A stretch of DNA of 64,000 nt from Sphingomonas sp. QA11 (GTDB lineage: Bacteria; Pseudomonadota; Alphaproteobacteria; Sphingomonadales; Sphingomonadaceae): NCBI RefSeq assembly GCF_028473665.1, contig NZ_CP098774.1, positions 3,004,501-3,068,500 of the forward strand. Direction: 5' to 3'. Numbering within the stretch: position 1 is the first letter of the stretch; the number at the start of each line of letters is the position of its first letter. Shown here in pieces: positions 18,017-26,561 of this stretch. A program made the translations under genes and the position numbers. Below the pieces are notes generated by a model that saw only the letters and a program-made list of their open reading frames with translations, was not told the DNA's origin and made no database searches.

Positions 18017-18376
18017 TCACGGGAAGAAGTACATCTGGCCCGGTTGCTGTACGGCCCATCCGCTTGACGCTCTTATACCAGAGCAGCTTGTCAATCCCGT
18101 AAAATGCAATCCGATTTCCTTGCCCGATGCTGCGGCCGTCATAGCCTGACTGAGCAGTGCAGGACACGAAGATTTCATTGCTGAATATGGCGCCGTTACG
18201 TCAAAATCGAGATTGCACAAATAAATATATCCAAACCCGAAATCCGTCGCGACAAAAGAGTATCTGTCGACTACCACTGAAGTCGGCTTTCCACGACACA
18301 CTATATCAGCCTGCGCCTGTGTCGATAGTATCAGCGAGGCAGTTGTAATAAACAATCTCAGAAAAATACGTTTCAT
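18017..18376 (-). CDS. Small secreted protein, family member A
   Basis: The 119-residue protein has a signal peptide (MKRIFLRLFITTASLILSTQAQA) preceded by AAGGAAA just before ATG 18376. The mature part has five cysteines and a block LLSQAMTAAASGKEIGLHFTG followed by SC, which matches the LLTAY.xGK...GTGTC block of members D and E (20202, 20704). I know such small exported proteins from many bacteria but no function for them. Base composition is lower in GC than the surrounding housekeeping genes. Confidence 0.75.
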   Translation of the reverse strand: MKRIFLRLFITTASLILSTQAQADIVCRGKPTSVVVDRYSFVATDFGFGYIYLCNLDFDVTAPYSAMKSSCPALLSQAMTAAASGKEIGLHFTGLTSCSGIRASSGWAVQQPGQMYFFP

Positions 18377-18427
18377 TTTCCTTAACCCTTTCGCGTTTAA
18401 TCCAGCTAACCTGGATTCCACCCCAAT

Positions 18428-18792
18428 TTAGTTCATCCAGACATCTGTTCCAGTAGTGCCCCACCATCGCTCAGCCGACCGTCGGTAGTTTACGAAGAAT
18501 ATTCTGCAGTACCAAGCTACCTCTGGATTTACATACAAAGTAACAGGTTTTCCGAGATTATACGCCATAGTCATTGTTGCCACGAACGTTTCGTAAACCG
18601 TGGAGCTTTTTCCACGAACGCGAAATTGAGATCGCAATTAGTCATGGTGGTGTTCAGCGCGACACGAAAGTGCATGGCGCCGGTGTCATTGACCTGAAGC
18701 ACCGCTATTTTTCCGGAATATGTGTCGCTCGCCTGCGCCAAGCCGGGGATCAGGGCAACGAGAATCAATCCAAGAGCAGCTCTATATTTCAT
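18428..18792 (-). pseudogene. Small secreted protein, family member B, frameshifted
   Basis: Two frames together make one family member. The first starts MKYRAALGLILVALIPGLAQAS at 18792 and reads GKIAVLQVNDTGAMHFRVAL to FAFVEK. The second continues SSTVYETFVATMTMAYNLGK with PVTLYVNPEVAWYC to the stop at 18428. The switch lies in a run of five A residues near 18607-18611 (minus strand GTGGAAAAAGCTCC). One extra A would join the frames as FVEKSSTVYET, which lines up with member C. It is either a real single-base loss or a sequencing error in a homopolymer. Confidence 0.7.
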
Positions 18793-18867
18793 TGCATTGA
18801 CCTCACTCGCTGATTTTTCCAGGAGCACAATGTTCCGTTGCCGCGCAATTTCAGCAGAATGCGAGCC

Positions 18868-19191
18868 CTATTGCGAAGTGATATCGCCAATTTGGCAAAA
18901 TCCGCCTGCTACTGGAATGGTAATAATCTGCACGGTTTTGCCTAAGGAATAGAGCGTCAGAAGCGTTGCCACGCGTGTCTGATAATTGTCGTCCGATGCA
19001 TTGATGAACGCCATATTGTTAGTAAAGCCGGGAAATCCGCTGTCCAGAAAGACACGGAAAGCATAATTGCTACCGCCGGAATTGCCTATGGTCGCAATCC
19101 GGCCCGTGGCCTGACCAGCATAGCCCGGACTTCCCGATAGTCCAACGAGCGCTATCGCCATCGAAGCCATGATTACCTTCCTGAGCATCAT
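18868..19191 (-). CDS. Small secreted protein, family member C
   Basis: The 107-residue protein has a signal peptide (MLRKVIMASMAIALVGLSGSPGYA) and a good ribosome site, GGAGG, five bases before ATG 19191. The mature part reads GRIATIGNSGGSNYAFRVFLDS, then RVATLLTLYSLGKTVQIITI and a single cysteine near the end (GGFCQIGDI). It is clearly related to member B and more distantly to A, D and E. Function unknown; expected in the periplasm or outside the cell. Confidence 0.78.
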   Translation of the reverse strand: MMLRKVIMASMAIALVGLSGSPGYAGQATGRIATIGNSGGSNYAFRVFLDSGFPGFTNNMAFINASDDNYQTRVATLLTLYSLGKTVQIITIPVAGGFCQIGDITSQ

Positions 19192-19484
19192 GCAATCCTC
19201 CCCCAACAAGCCGATCATCTTCCGACCGATCCATGGTCACGGCTGCAATTCGATAAAACAATCCATCGAAGTGCCCGCCATTAAATAAACGGATGAGTCC
19301 TCATCTGCACCGTCAGACCCACATCGGCCGACCCAATATTATGAACATGATCGCCAAGATATAAATGGCAGCGCAAAAAAATGAAAACCAGAGGACAGTG
19401 AAACGGACTACCAGGGCGGCAGTGCCGATTTATAGTAGCCTGGCCACCGACAGGCGAGCGTAGCCCAGGCCAGCCCTGTCGCGC
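19192..19484. other. Intergenic, no feature seen
   Basis: About 290 AT-richer bases between two minus-strand genes. No open frame with a credible start or motif was found. It probably holds the promoter of the gene at 18868. Confidence 0.4.
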
Positions 19485-19922
19485 TCACTTCTTGTCGCCG
19501 ACCGGCGCAGCTGCGGCGCTGGTACGCAATTGAACGGACAAGGGGACCGAAACACTGATCGGGATGAGTTGGAAGCCGGCCAGGGGCACGACGATGAACG
19601 CCACTGAAGACGGCGTCGGAGTGGGAGTCGGCGTCGGGGTGGGTGTAGGCGTCGGAGTGGGCGTAGGCGTAGGTGTCGGCGTGGATGTCCATGGCGGGCA
19701 CGTGGCTACGCCGCTTGTCGCGATGCTGTATTGCATCCGGTTTCCCGCCGGATCGAAGCAGGTGGTCATGGTGACGCCGTCGCTCGGCCCACCCGTCCGG
19801 CTGCTCGATATCAGTCGCCCCAGCGCGTCATAGCTATATCTGGTCGTCTCGCCCGCCGAAGCTGCGCTGCCAGCAAACACCCCGGACGCAACCCCGGTCA
19901 ACAACAGATACCGCATACGCAT
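19485..19922 (-). CDS. Mini YD-repeat (Rhs-like) protein with Thr-Pro linker
   Basis: The 145-residue protein begins MRMRYLLLTGVASGVFAGSAASA, a signal peptide preceded by CGGGGGAAATGTC. Next comes one YD/Rhs-type repeat unit, TTRYSYDALGRLISSSR, then TTCFDPAGNRMQYS, the signature found in long arrays in Rhs and teneurin-like proteins. Twelve Thr-Pro repeats follow, then a hydrophobic tail (VAFIVVPLAGFQLIPISVSVPL). A single YD unit with its own signal peptide is unusual: it may be a relic of a longer protein or a small wall or envelope protein. Function unknown. Confidence 0.65.
   Translation of the reverse strand: MRMRYLLLTGVASGVFAGSAASAGETTRYSYDALGRLISSSRTGGPSDGVTMTTCFDPAGNRMQYSIATSGVATCPPWTSTPTPTPTPTPTPTPTPTPTPTPTPSSVAFIVVPLAGFQLIPISVSVPLSVQLRTSAAAAPVGDKK
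19611..19682. repeat. Hexanucleotide tandem repeat encoding Thr-Pro
   Basis: Seventy-two bases of imperfect hexamers of the form GTNGGN (plus strand) encode twelve Thr-Pro pairs in the overlapping minus-strand gene. The tract is prone to slippage, so copy number may vary between strains. Confidence 0.85.
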
Positions 19923-20201
19923 GACATTTCCCCCGGTGAGCAAAAGCGCCTGAAGATACCGCCGAGACCAACGACAGGCACCGCGATCACTCGAACTGAG
20001 CGTGGTGCGGCAACCGGCTCGCGTCAATCGCGACGGAAGTTTTTTTAGCGCCATTTCAGCAGACATTCGGAATGCCGGCCGTTACCGCCCATTTCACCTC
20101 GCGAATGGAGGACACAATGACGCCGGTCGCCACGGTCGTGCCACGACGAATGGCTTTCCCCGACCAGCCATTGACGGCCGAATCCTTCAGCACGGTGGCC
20201 T

Positions 20202-20540
20202 TCAATATAGTCTTATATACGAAATATTCTCTCTCGTAGAGATGACAGAATTACAGGTCCCGGTTCCATAGATAATCAAGTTGCGACCAGCTGAATATGC
20301 GGTCAGGAGCGCAGACAGCAACGCTTTGCCAGCGTCGCCATTGGGAAGCTCCATTGCCCACAGGTCCTCGGTTGCGCATGCCGGTTTGCCGGTACGCGTT
20401 CCAGCCATCATGAAAGCAGATCCATCGGGACCTGCCGACACGTAGATATCGACCACTTTGCCGGTTTGCGCGCTCGCCATCGCCGATGACGAAGAAAAAA
20501 AAGCGATCGACGCGATCATTGTTCCGAGCATCCGTTTCAT
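20202..20540 (-). CDS. Small secreted protein, family member D
   Basis: The 112-residue protein has a signal peptide (MKRMLGTMIASIAFFSSSSAMASA). The mature part has the family blocks: KVVDIYVSAGPDGSAFMMAG, KPACATEDLWAME, GKALLSALLTAYSAGRNLII and YGTGTCNSV. Two cysteines are conserved with member E and may pair. No enzyme motif is visible. It lies on the same strand as member E, 163 bases downstream of it. Confidence 0.8.
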   Translation of the reverse strand: MKRMLGTMIASIAFFSSSSAMASAQTGKVVDIYVSAGPDGSAFMMAGTRTGKPACATEDLWAMELPNGDAGKALLSALLTAYSAGRNLIIYGTGTCNSVISTRENISYIRLY

Positions 20541-20703
20541 TGCATCGCTCCATTGCAGATTACAGCCAGGAGGCGGACGCAGCGCCCCCGCATACTACCG
20601 AACAGTTGGCCGACACTGCTCGCGTCGCCGCCGATCCGGCGCAGTTTTCCAAGACCACCATCGCCGCGGTCCCTGACGGATTTTTGGAACAACCCGACGG
20701 GAA

Positions 20704-21045
20704 TCATTCGTTGACCAGCAGGATTCCCACGGTCTCCGTATCGCCCCAGATGGAGCAAGTACCGGTCCCGTGAATACTGATCGACTTGCGAAGCGCATAT
20801 GCCGTCAACAGCACCGACAACTGGGCCTGGCCCTGGACCGTGCTCGCGTCGACCACCCAGCGCGTGGCGTACCCCGCGCCGCAGGATGGCGGCGCCGTGC
20901 GCGTTCCAGCATGCATAAAAATTACCGCGCCGTTTTGTGTCGCCTGCGGCTGAGTGATGGTGCCGCTCGATGCGTCGGATGCATGCGCCGGCAGCGCCAC
21001 GACGCACCATGCCATGGCAGCGAACTTCAGGATGGTTCTCATCAT
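20704..21045 (-). CDS. Small secreted protein, family member E
   Basis: The 113-residue protein has a signal peptide ending LPAHAS; ATG 21045 is preceded by AAGGA at five bases. Family blocks are SGTITQPQATQNGAVIFMHAG, PPSCGAGYATRWVVDAS, LSVLLTAYALRKSISI and HGTGTCSIWGDTETV. Small exported proteins with LLTAY...GTGTC...W.DTE are common in proteobacteria without known role. A long upstream reading to 21333 is not supported by any start signal. Confidence 0.8.
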   Translation of the reverse strand: MMRTILKFAAMAWCVVALPAHASDASSGTITQPQATQNGAVIFMHAGTRTAPPSCGAGYATRWVVDASTVQGQAQLSVLLTAYALRKSISIHGTGTCSIWGDTETVGILLVNE

Positions 21046-21399
21046 GTGATTCCTTGGAGAATTTCGACGCGGGCGACGTCGAGCGGAGGATTCCCCACCA
21101 CGGACACAGCCCAGACCAGCGACAGCCGACACGTTCCTGACATGACATTCCCCCGGAACGAAGCGAATCGACGAACCGGAGTCCGTCACATTTCGACATC
21201 GCTGCTGGCGAACGTCCTCAAACCCGTCAATCAATCTCTCCGGATAGCTCGATTTATTGTGACCATTCCGGATATTCTTCCGACATCCGGGCCTTCCGGC
21301 GGAGCTGTCGCGATTTCGCGAATCCGAAGCCATCCCTCGTTCGTTCAGCCGACAGCAATCACGCCGGTGCGATGAAAGCCGTCCGGGACAACGAGTTGC
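21046..21399. other. Divergent intergenic region, no gene seen
   Basis: The gap lies between minus-strand member E and the plus-strand DUF1800 gene, so it should hold two promoters. A minus-strand stretch around 21145 (CGGGGGAATGTCATG) resembles the start region of the YD-repeat gene at 19922 but opens only a frame of about 33 codons with no signal peptide. Confidence 0.4.
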
Positions 21400-22944
21400 A
21401 TGCTTATGCCGTTGCCGTCGCTTGCCTTTTTACCGTCCCCACCCCGCCTCGGCGCCCTGGCGTCGCTTGTGCTGCTGGCCGGCGCCGCCGCGCCGCCTGG
21501 CGGCGATGGACGGGACATGGCGATAGTCGATCGGGTGACCTGGGGGACGACGCCGTCGTCCGCCGCCGCGCTGACCGCGCATAAGGCAGCCGATCTGATC
21601 GACGCGCAATTGCGCATGTCTGCCGACGCACCGCTTCCCGCGGCGGCACAGGCGCAGGTCGATGCGATGGAGATCGCGCGCACGCCGATGGCGGCGCTGG
21701 TCGTCACCGTCGATGCGGAGAACCGGGCGGCCAATGCGCTGACCGATCCCGACGCGAAGAAAGCGGCGCGCGACGCCTATAACAAGCATATCGGGGCGCT
21801 CTCCACCGAGGCAGCGACCCGATCCATCCTGCGCGATCTCTATTCGCCGGCGCAACTGCGCGAGCAGATGACCTGGTTCTGGTTCAACCAGTTCAACGTC
21901 CAGGCGGCCAAGCGCGACATCCGCGCGATGGTCGGCGATTATGAGGACCAGGCGATCCGCCCGCATGCGCTTGGCCGCTATCGCGATCTGCTCGAGGCGA
22001 CGCTGCGCCATCCGGCCATGCTGCGCTATCTCGACAATGACCAGAATGCCGCCGGCCATATCAACGAGAATTACGCCCGCGAGATCATGGAGCTTCACTC
22101 AATGGGTGTCGGATCCGGCTATACCCAGAAGGACGTGCAGGAGCTGGCGCGGATCCTGACCGGGGTCGGCGTCGACCTGAAGCCCGATGCGCCCAAACTG
22201 AAGCCGGCGCTCCAGCCACTGCTGGTCCGGGCTGGTCTGTTCGAGTTCAACCCGGCGAGGCATGATTTCGGCGACAAGGTCTTTCTCGGCCACCGCATCA
22301 AGGGATCCGGCTTCGACGAGGTGGAACAGGCACTTGACCTGATCGCCGCTTCGCCCGCGACGGCGCACCATGTCTCCGAACGCCTGGCAACCTATTTCAT
22401 CGGCGATGCGCCGCCCGCCGCGCTGGTCTCCGACATGGCCGCGGCGTTCCAGCGCAGCCACGGCGACATCGCCGCGGTGCTGCGCACCCTGTTCAAATCG
22501 CGCGCGTTCGAAGCGTCGCTCGGCACCGCGTTCAAGGACCCGATTCATTATGCGGTGTCGGCGGTGCGCATGGCCTATGACGGCCGCGTGATCGCCAATG
22601 CCGGGCCGATCCTGAACTGGCTCAACCGCATGGGCGAAGGCCTGTATGCGCATGAGACGCCCGACGGCTATCCGCTGACCTCGGCCGCCTGGACCGGGCC
22701 GGGGCAGCTTGGCGTGCGATTCGAGATCGCGCGGCAGATCGGCGGCAGTTCGGCGGGGCTGTTCAAGCCGCCCGTGCCCGGGGCGACAGACCAGCCGGCC
22801 TTCCCGCAACTGCAGAACGCGCTGTATTTCAACAGCCTGCAACATCGCCTGTCGGCGCCGACTCACACCGCGCTCGACCAGGCGGTCTCGCCGCAGGACT
22901 GGAACGCGCTGTTCCTGTCCTCCCCTGAATTCATGCGCCGCTGA
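21400..22944 (+). CDS. DUF1800 family protein
   Basis: The 514-residue protein matches the DUF1800 family: VTWGTTPSSAAAL near the start, REQMTWFWFNQFNV, HPAMLRYLDNDQN, the hallmark NENYAREIMELHSMGVGSGYTQKDVQELARILTG (seen at about residues 225-258), and PDGYPLTSAAWTGPG. A hydrophobic stretch near the N-terminus suggests export. Family members usually sit next to a DUF1501 gene, as here; the pair is thought to act in the envelope but the reaction is unknown. The start is uncertain: ATGs at 21400 and 21406 both lack a clear ribosome site. Confidence 0.88.
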   Translation: MLMPLPSLAFLPSPPRLGALASLVLLAGAAAPPGGDGRDMAIVDRVTWGTTPSSAAALTAHKAADLIDAQLRMSADAPLPAAAQAQVDAMEIARTPMAALVVTVDAENRAANALTDPDAKKAARDAYNKHIGALSTEAATRSILRDLYSPAQLREQMTWFWFNQFNVQAAKRDIRAMVGDYEDQAIRPHALGRYRDLLEATLRHPAMLRYLDNDQNAAGHINENYAREIMELHSMGVGSGYTQKDVQELARILTGVGVDLKPDAPKLKPALQPLLVRAGLFEFNPARHDFGDKVFLGHRIKGSGFDEVEQALDLIAASPATAHHVSERLATYFIGDAPPAALVSDMAAAFQRSHGDIAAVLRTLFKSRAFEASLGTAFKDPIHYAVSAVRMAYDGRVIANAGPILNWLNRMGEGLYAHETPDGYPLTSAAWTGPGQLGVRFEIARQIGGSSAGLFKPPVPGATDQPAFPQLQNALYFNSLQHRLSAPTHTALDQAVSPQDWNALFLSSPEFMRR

Positions 22945-22958
22945 TGTCGGAGGAAACC

Positions 22959-24173
22959 ATGATCGACCGCCGCACCCTGCTCAAGACCGCAGCGATCGCC
23001 GCGCCCCTGGTGCTGGCCGGCCGCGCCTTTGCCGCCCCCCAGGCCGGCGGCGCGCGCATGCTCGTGGTATTCCTCCGCGGCGCCTATGACGCAGCCAACA
23101 TCATCGCGCCGACCGGCAGTGATTTCTACGCGACAGCGCGACCGACCCTGGCGCTGAAGAAGCCCGATCCGGCCAATCCCGACGCCGCGTTGCCACTCGA
23201 TGCCGACTGGAGCCTGCATCCCGCACTGAAGGATTCGATCCTGCCCCTGTGGCAGAAGAAGCAGATCGCCTTCGTGCCCTTTGCCGGCACCGACGATATG
23301 AGCCGAAGCCATTTCGAGACTCAGGACACGATCGAGCTGGGCCAGCCGATCGGCGGCACGCGCAACTATCAATCGGGCTTCATGGCACGTCTGGCCGGGG
23401 CGATCGGGACCGACAAGCCGATCGCCTTTACCGACCAGATGCCGCTGATCTTCCGCGGGGGCAGCCGCGCCATCCCCAATGTCGCGCTGAACGGCATCGG
23501 CAAGCCGGCGATCGACCCGCGCCAGGCGAAACTGATCGAGGCGATGTACAAGGGCCAGCATCTCGGCGCGAGCGATCTTGGCGGATCGGTCGCGCAGGGC
23601 TTCAGCGTGCGGGACACCGTCTACAAGTCGATTTCCGAGGAAATGATGGCGGCCAATCGCGGTGCGGTGAGCCCCAAGGGTTTCGAGCTTTCCGCGCGAC
23701 GGATCGGGCGGCTGATGCGCGACCAGTTCAACCTCGCCTTTGTCGATGTCGGCGGGTGGGACACGCATGTGAACCAGGGCGGCGCACAGGGTTATCTGGC
23801 CGGGCGGATCGGCGAGCTCGGTCGCGGGCTGGCCGGCTTCGCCGACGAGATCGGCCCCGATGCCTGGGCGAGCACGGTCGTCCTGGTCGTCTCCGAATTC
23901 GGGCGGACTTTCCGTGAGAATGGCGACAAGGGCACCGATCACGGCCATGGCAGCGTCTATTGGGTGATGGGCGGCGGGGTGGCCGGCGGGCGTATCGTCG
24001 GGCCGCAGGTTAAGATCGCCGCGGAAACGCTCAACCAGAACCGCGACCTTCCGGTACTGACTGACTATCGCGCGCTGACCGGCGGGCTGCTCGCCCGGCA
24101 TTATGGGCTTGAAGCGCGACGGCTCGAGATGGTCTTCCCGGGCACCGCGCCCGTCGACCTCAAGCTTGTCTGA
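22959..24173 (+). CDS. DUF1501 family protein, Tat-exported
   Basis: The 404-residue protein has a twin-arginine signal (MIDRRTLLKTAAIAAPLVLAG) and GGAGGAAACC just before ATG 22959, which decides the start over an ATG that overlaps the upstream stop. DUF1501 proteins have a sulfatase/alkaline-phosphatase-like fold. Seen here are LVVFLRGAYDAANI, SRSHFETQD, FVDVGGWDTHVNQGG, VVSEFGRTFREN and TDHGHGSVYWVMGGGV. Partner of the preceding DUF1800 gene, 14 bases away. Activity unknown. Confidence 0.9.
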   Translation: MIDRRTLLKTAAIAAPLVLAGRAFAAPQAGGARMLVVFLRGAYDAANIIAPTGSDFYATARPTLALKKPDPANPDAALPLDADWSLHPALKDSILPLWQKKQIAFVPFAGTDDMSRSHFETQDTIELGQPIGGTRNYQSGFMARLAGAIGTDKPIAFTDQMPLIFRGGSRAIPNVALNGIGKPAIDPRQAKLIEAMYKGQHLGASDLGGSVAQGFSVRDTVYKSISEEMMAANRGAVSPKGFELSARRIGRLMRDQFNLAFVDVGGWDTHVNQGGAQGYLAGRIGELGRGLAGFADEIGPDAWASTVVLVVSEFGRTFRENGDKGTDHGHGSVYWVMGGGVAGGRIVGPQVKIAAETLNQNRDLPVLTDYRALTGGLLARHYGLEARRLEMVFPGTAPVDLKLV

Positions 24174-24220
24174 CCGGCACACCATCGGACAAGAGCCACC
24201 CAATCAACAGGAGAACAGCC

Positions 24221-24445
24221 ATGTCCCGCATCGCTCTGTCGCTCGCCGCAATCGCCATGACCGCCACCGCCACCCCGGCTCTCGCAAAGGGATGCCTGAA
24301 GGGCGCCGCCGTCGGTGCGGTTGCCGGCCACTATGTCGGCAAGGGCCATGCCATGGCCGGCGCCGTAGCCGGATGCTGGTATGGGCATCACCGCGCCGCC
24401 GCGGCAGCCAAGACGCAGCGCGCCCAGGCGAAGGCGCGGCACTGA
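24221..24445 (+). CDS. Small exported glycine-rich protein
   Basis: A 74-residue protein with signal peptide ending TPALAKG, then GAAVGAVAGHYVGKGHAMAG, a glycine-zipper-like stretch seen in small envelope proteins, and a basic alanine-rich tail (HHRAAAAAKTQRAQAKARH). It follows the DUF1501 gene by 47 bases, with CAGGAGAACAGCC before the ATG, so it may be the last gene of that operon. No specific function. Confidence 0.75.
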   Translation: MSRIALSLAAIAMTATATPALAKGCLKGAAVGAVAGHYVGKGHAMAGAVAGCWYGHHRAAAAAKTQRAQAKARH

Positions 24446-24608
24446 TAGTCTGCTCTCCCCCGTTTCGCGTCGCATTGCGACCCGTTAGGGGACACACGCC
24501 CGTCAAGCACGGTTCAGCGCTCCGCGCGAGCCTGCGAGACGTGCGAAAGCGCCGTCGCGGCCAATGGTGGCTGCGACGGCACATGCTGCACGAGAAGGAT
24601 CTTGAAGG

Positions 24609-25031
24609 ATGTCGATCACGATGGTTCTGGCGGCGGCGCTGGCCGCATCACCAGCCCCTGCGGACCAGCAGAGCATCGCCATCGGACGGTGGAAGACGGA
24701 GACCCGGGGCGGCATCGTGGAGATCCAGCGCTGCGGCGCGTCCATCTGCGGGCGTATCGTCAGTTCAGATGCGCTGCGCGCCAACCCGGCGCTGGCGGAC
24801 AGCAGGAACACCAATGCCGCGCTGCGTAACCGGCCACTACGCGGGCTGCAGATCCTCAACGGCTTCACTGCCGGTCCCGATGGCACCTGGCTCGACGGCA
24901 CGATCTACAACGCCGAGGACGGCAAGACCTACAATGCCCGCGTGACCCCGGCCGGTACAAACCAGCTCAAGTTGCGCGGCTGCGTGTTCGTTCCCCTTTG
25001 CAAGACGCAGACCTGGACCCGCGTCAACTGA
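24609..25031 (+). CDS. DUF2147 family exported protein
   Basis: The 140-residue protein starts with a short hydrophobic stretch (MSITMVLAAALAASPAPA), then IGRWKTETRGGIVEIQRCGASICGRIV, LQILNGF, DGTWLDGTIYNAEDGKTYNA and LRGCVFVPLCKTQTWTRVN. These are the blocks of DUF2147 proteins, beta-rich periplasmic proteins of unknown role. The four cysteines come in two pairs (RCGASICG, GCVFVPLCK). AGAAGGATCTTGAAGG lies just upstream of the ATG. Confidence 0.85.
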   Translation: MSITMVLAAALAASPAPADQQSIAIGRWKTETRGGIVEIQRCGASICGRIVSSDALRANPALADSRNTNAALRNRPLRGLQILNGFTAGPDGTWLDGTIYNAEDGKTYNARVTPAGTNQLKLRGCVFVPLCKTQTWTRVN

Positions 25032-25307
25032 CGTCCCCCTCCTCCGCCAATCATCGGGACTGCTGCCGTGTCTTCCAGCGCAGGAACTCCCCTTTTGGCC
25101 GCCATCGCGCGGATTGGATTCTCGACATGCAGGGCATCGCCCACCGACGCCGCTTCTGGTGTCCGATGAAGTGAAGGATGCGCATGCGGCGGTCCTGTCG
25201 CCGGGCGGGCGCTTCACCTTTTGAGCCGGGCGCTCCTGAACCCCGGCGATACCCGGTTTTCCACTTCGCGCCTTGATCCTGACGCCCGTCCGGCCCACAT
25301 GCGACCC

Positions 25308-25883
25308 ATGCTGATCGAGACCGAGACGACGCCGAACCCGGCGACCATCAAATTCCTCCCGGGCCGGATGGTCATGGAGGCAGGCACCCGCGATTTCGCG
25401 ACGCCGGAAGAAGCCGAATCCTCACCGCTGGCAGAGACGTTGTTCGGACTGGGCGACGTGACCGGCGTGTTCTTCGGACGCGACTTCATCTCGGTCACCG
25501 CGGCGCCGGGCGTCGCCTGGGAAGGGCTGAAGCCCGATGTGCTCGGGCTGCTCCTCGATCACTTCAGCGCGAACATGCCGCTGTTCCGCCCGGGCAATGC
25601 CGGCGGAATTGCGGTTCCGGCCGCGGAGGAGATGTTCGCCGAAGATCCGGAGGACGCCGATATCATCGTGCAGATCAAGGACCTGATCGAGACGCGCATC
25701 CGGCCTGCGGTCGCGAATGACGGCGGCGATATCGTCTATCGCGGCTTCGACAAGGGCAAGGTCTATCTCCAGATGCAGGGCGCCTGTTCCGGCTGCCCCT
25801 CGTCCAGCGCGACATTGAAGAACGGGATCGAGCAGCTGCTCAAATATTACGTTCCCGAGGTCACCGAGGTTCGCGCGATCTGA
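25308..25883 (+). CDS. nfuA: NfuA-type Fe-S carrier (NifU family)
   Basis: The 191-residue protein has the Nfu N-terminal domain (MLIETETTPNPATIKFLPG, VTGVFFGRDFISVT) and a C-terminal NifU domain with the cluster-binding CxxC (QGACSGCPSSSATLKNGIEQ). It carries and delivers iron-sulfur clusters to target enzymes. Start at 25308 matches the usual MLIETE beginning; ATG 25299, three codons upstream, is equally possible as neither has a strong ribosome site. The gene is far from the suf operon at the left end but serves the same pathway. Confidence 0.93.
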   Translation: MLIETETTPNPATIKFLPGRMVMEAGTRDFATPEEAESSPLAETLFGLGDVTGVFFGRDFISVTAAPGVAWEGLKPDVLGLLLDHFSANMPLFRPGNAGGIAVPAAEEMFAEDPEDADIIVQIKDLIETRIRPAVANDGGDIVYRGFDKGKVYLQMQGACSGCPSSSATLKNGIEQLLKYYVPEVTEVRAI

Positions 25884-25964
25884 TCCGCCTCTGGATATTT
25901 GTCGCGGGATCGTGAAAAGCTGAGAACGGATACCCCCTGTTCAGCACTGGTCGAGGAATTACGC

Positions 25965-26561
25965 ATGAGCGAGAAGCTGTCCGACGCGGCGCTCGACACG
26001 ATCTTTCGCGTCGCGCGCACCTATAACGGCTATACCGACGAGCCCGTCACCGAGGGCGAACTGCACGCGATCTGGGACCTCATGAAATGGGGGCCCACCT
26101 CAGCCAACCAGCTGCCCGCCCGGCTGGTCTGGTGCGTGAGCGACGAGGCCAAGGCGAAGCTTGCCGCCTGTGCCAGCGCGCAAAATGCACCGAAGATCCT
26201 TGCGGCGCCGGTGACGGTGATTCTCGGCATGGACACCAATTTCCACGAGCATCTGCCCGAACTGTTCCCGCACAACCAGACGGCCAAGAGCTGGTTCGAC
26301 GGCAACAGCGAGCTGCGCGTTGCCTCCGCGATGCGGAACTCGAGCCTGCAGGGCGCCTATTTCATTATCGCGGCACGTGCGCTGGGCCTCGATACAGGGC
26401 CGATGTCGGGCTTCGACAACGGCAAGGTGGATGCAGCCTTCTTCGCCGATACGCCCGCCGTCCACTCCAACTTTATCTCGACCCTGGGCCACGGCGACCC
26501 TTCGACGATCTTCGATCGGCTGCCCAGGCCGGAATTCGAACGGTTCAACACGATTGCCTGA
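25965..26561 (+). CDS. RutE/HadB-like nitroreductase family protein
   Basis: The 198-residue flavoprotein fits the subgroup annotated as malonic semialdehyde reductase Rut[66 protein letters not shown] and ISTLGHGD. It should bind FMN and use NAD(P)H. No other rut genes are nearby, so the substrate is open. ATG 25965 is preceded by GAGGAATTACGC. Its stop overlaps the start of tsaB by eight bases. Confidence 0.85.
   Translation: MSEKLSDAALDTIFRVARTYNGYTDEPVTEGELHAIWDLMKWGPTSANQLPARLVWCVSDEAKAKLAACASAQNAPKILAAPVTVILGMDTNFHEHLPELFPHNQTAKSWFDGNSELRVASAMRNSSLQGAYFIIAARALGLDTGPMSGFDNGKVDAAFFADTPAVHSNFISTLGHGDPSTIFDRLPRPEFERFNTIA

Noticed and set aside
21046..21160. Second copy of the YD-repeat gene start region
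   Set aside because: Only about 15 bases are similar (CGGGGGAATGTCATG) and the following frame is about 33 codons without a signal peptide.
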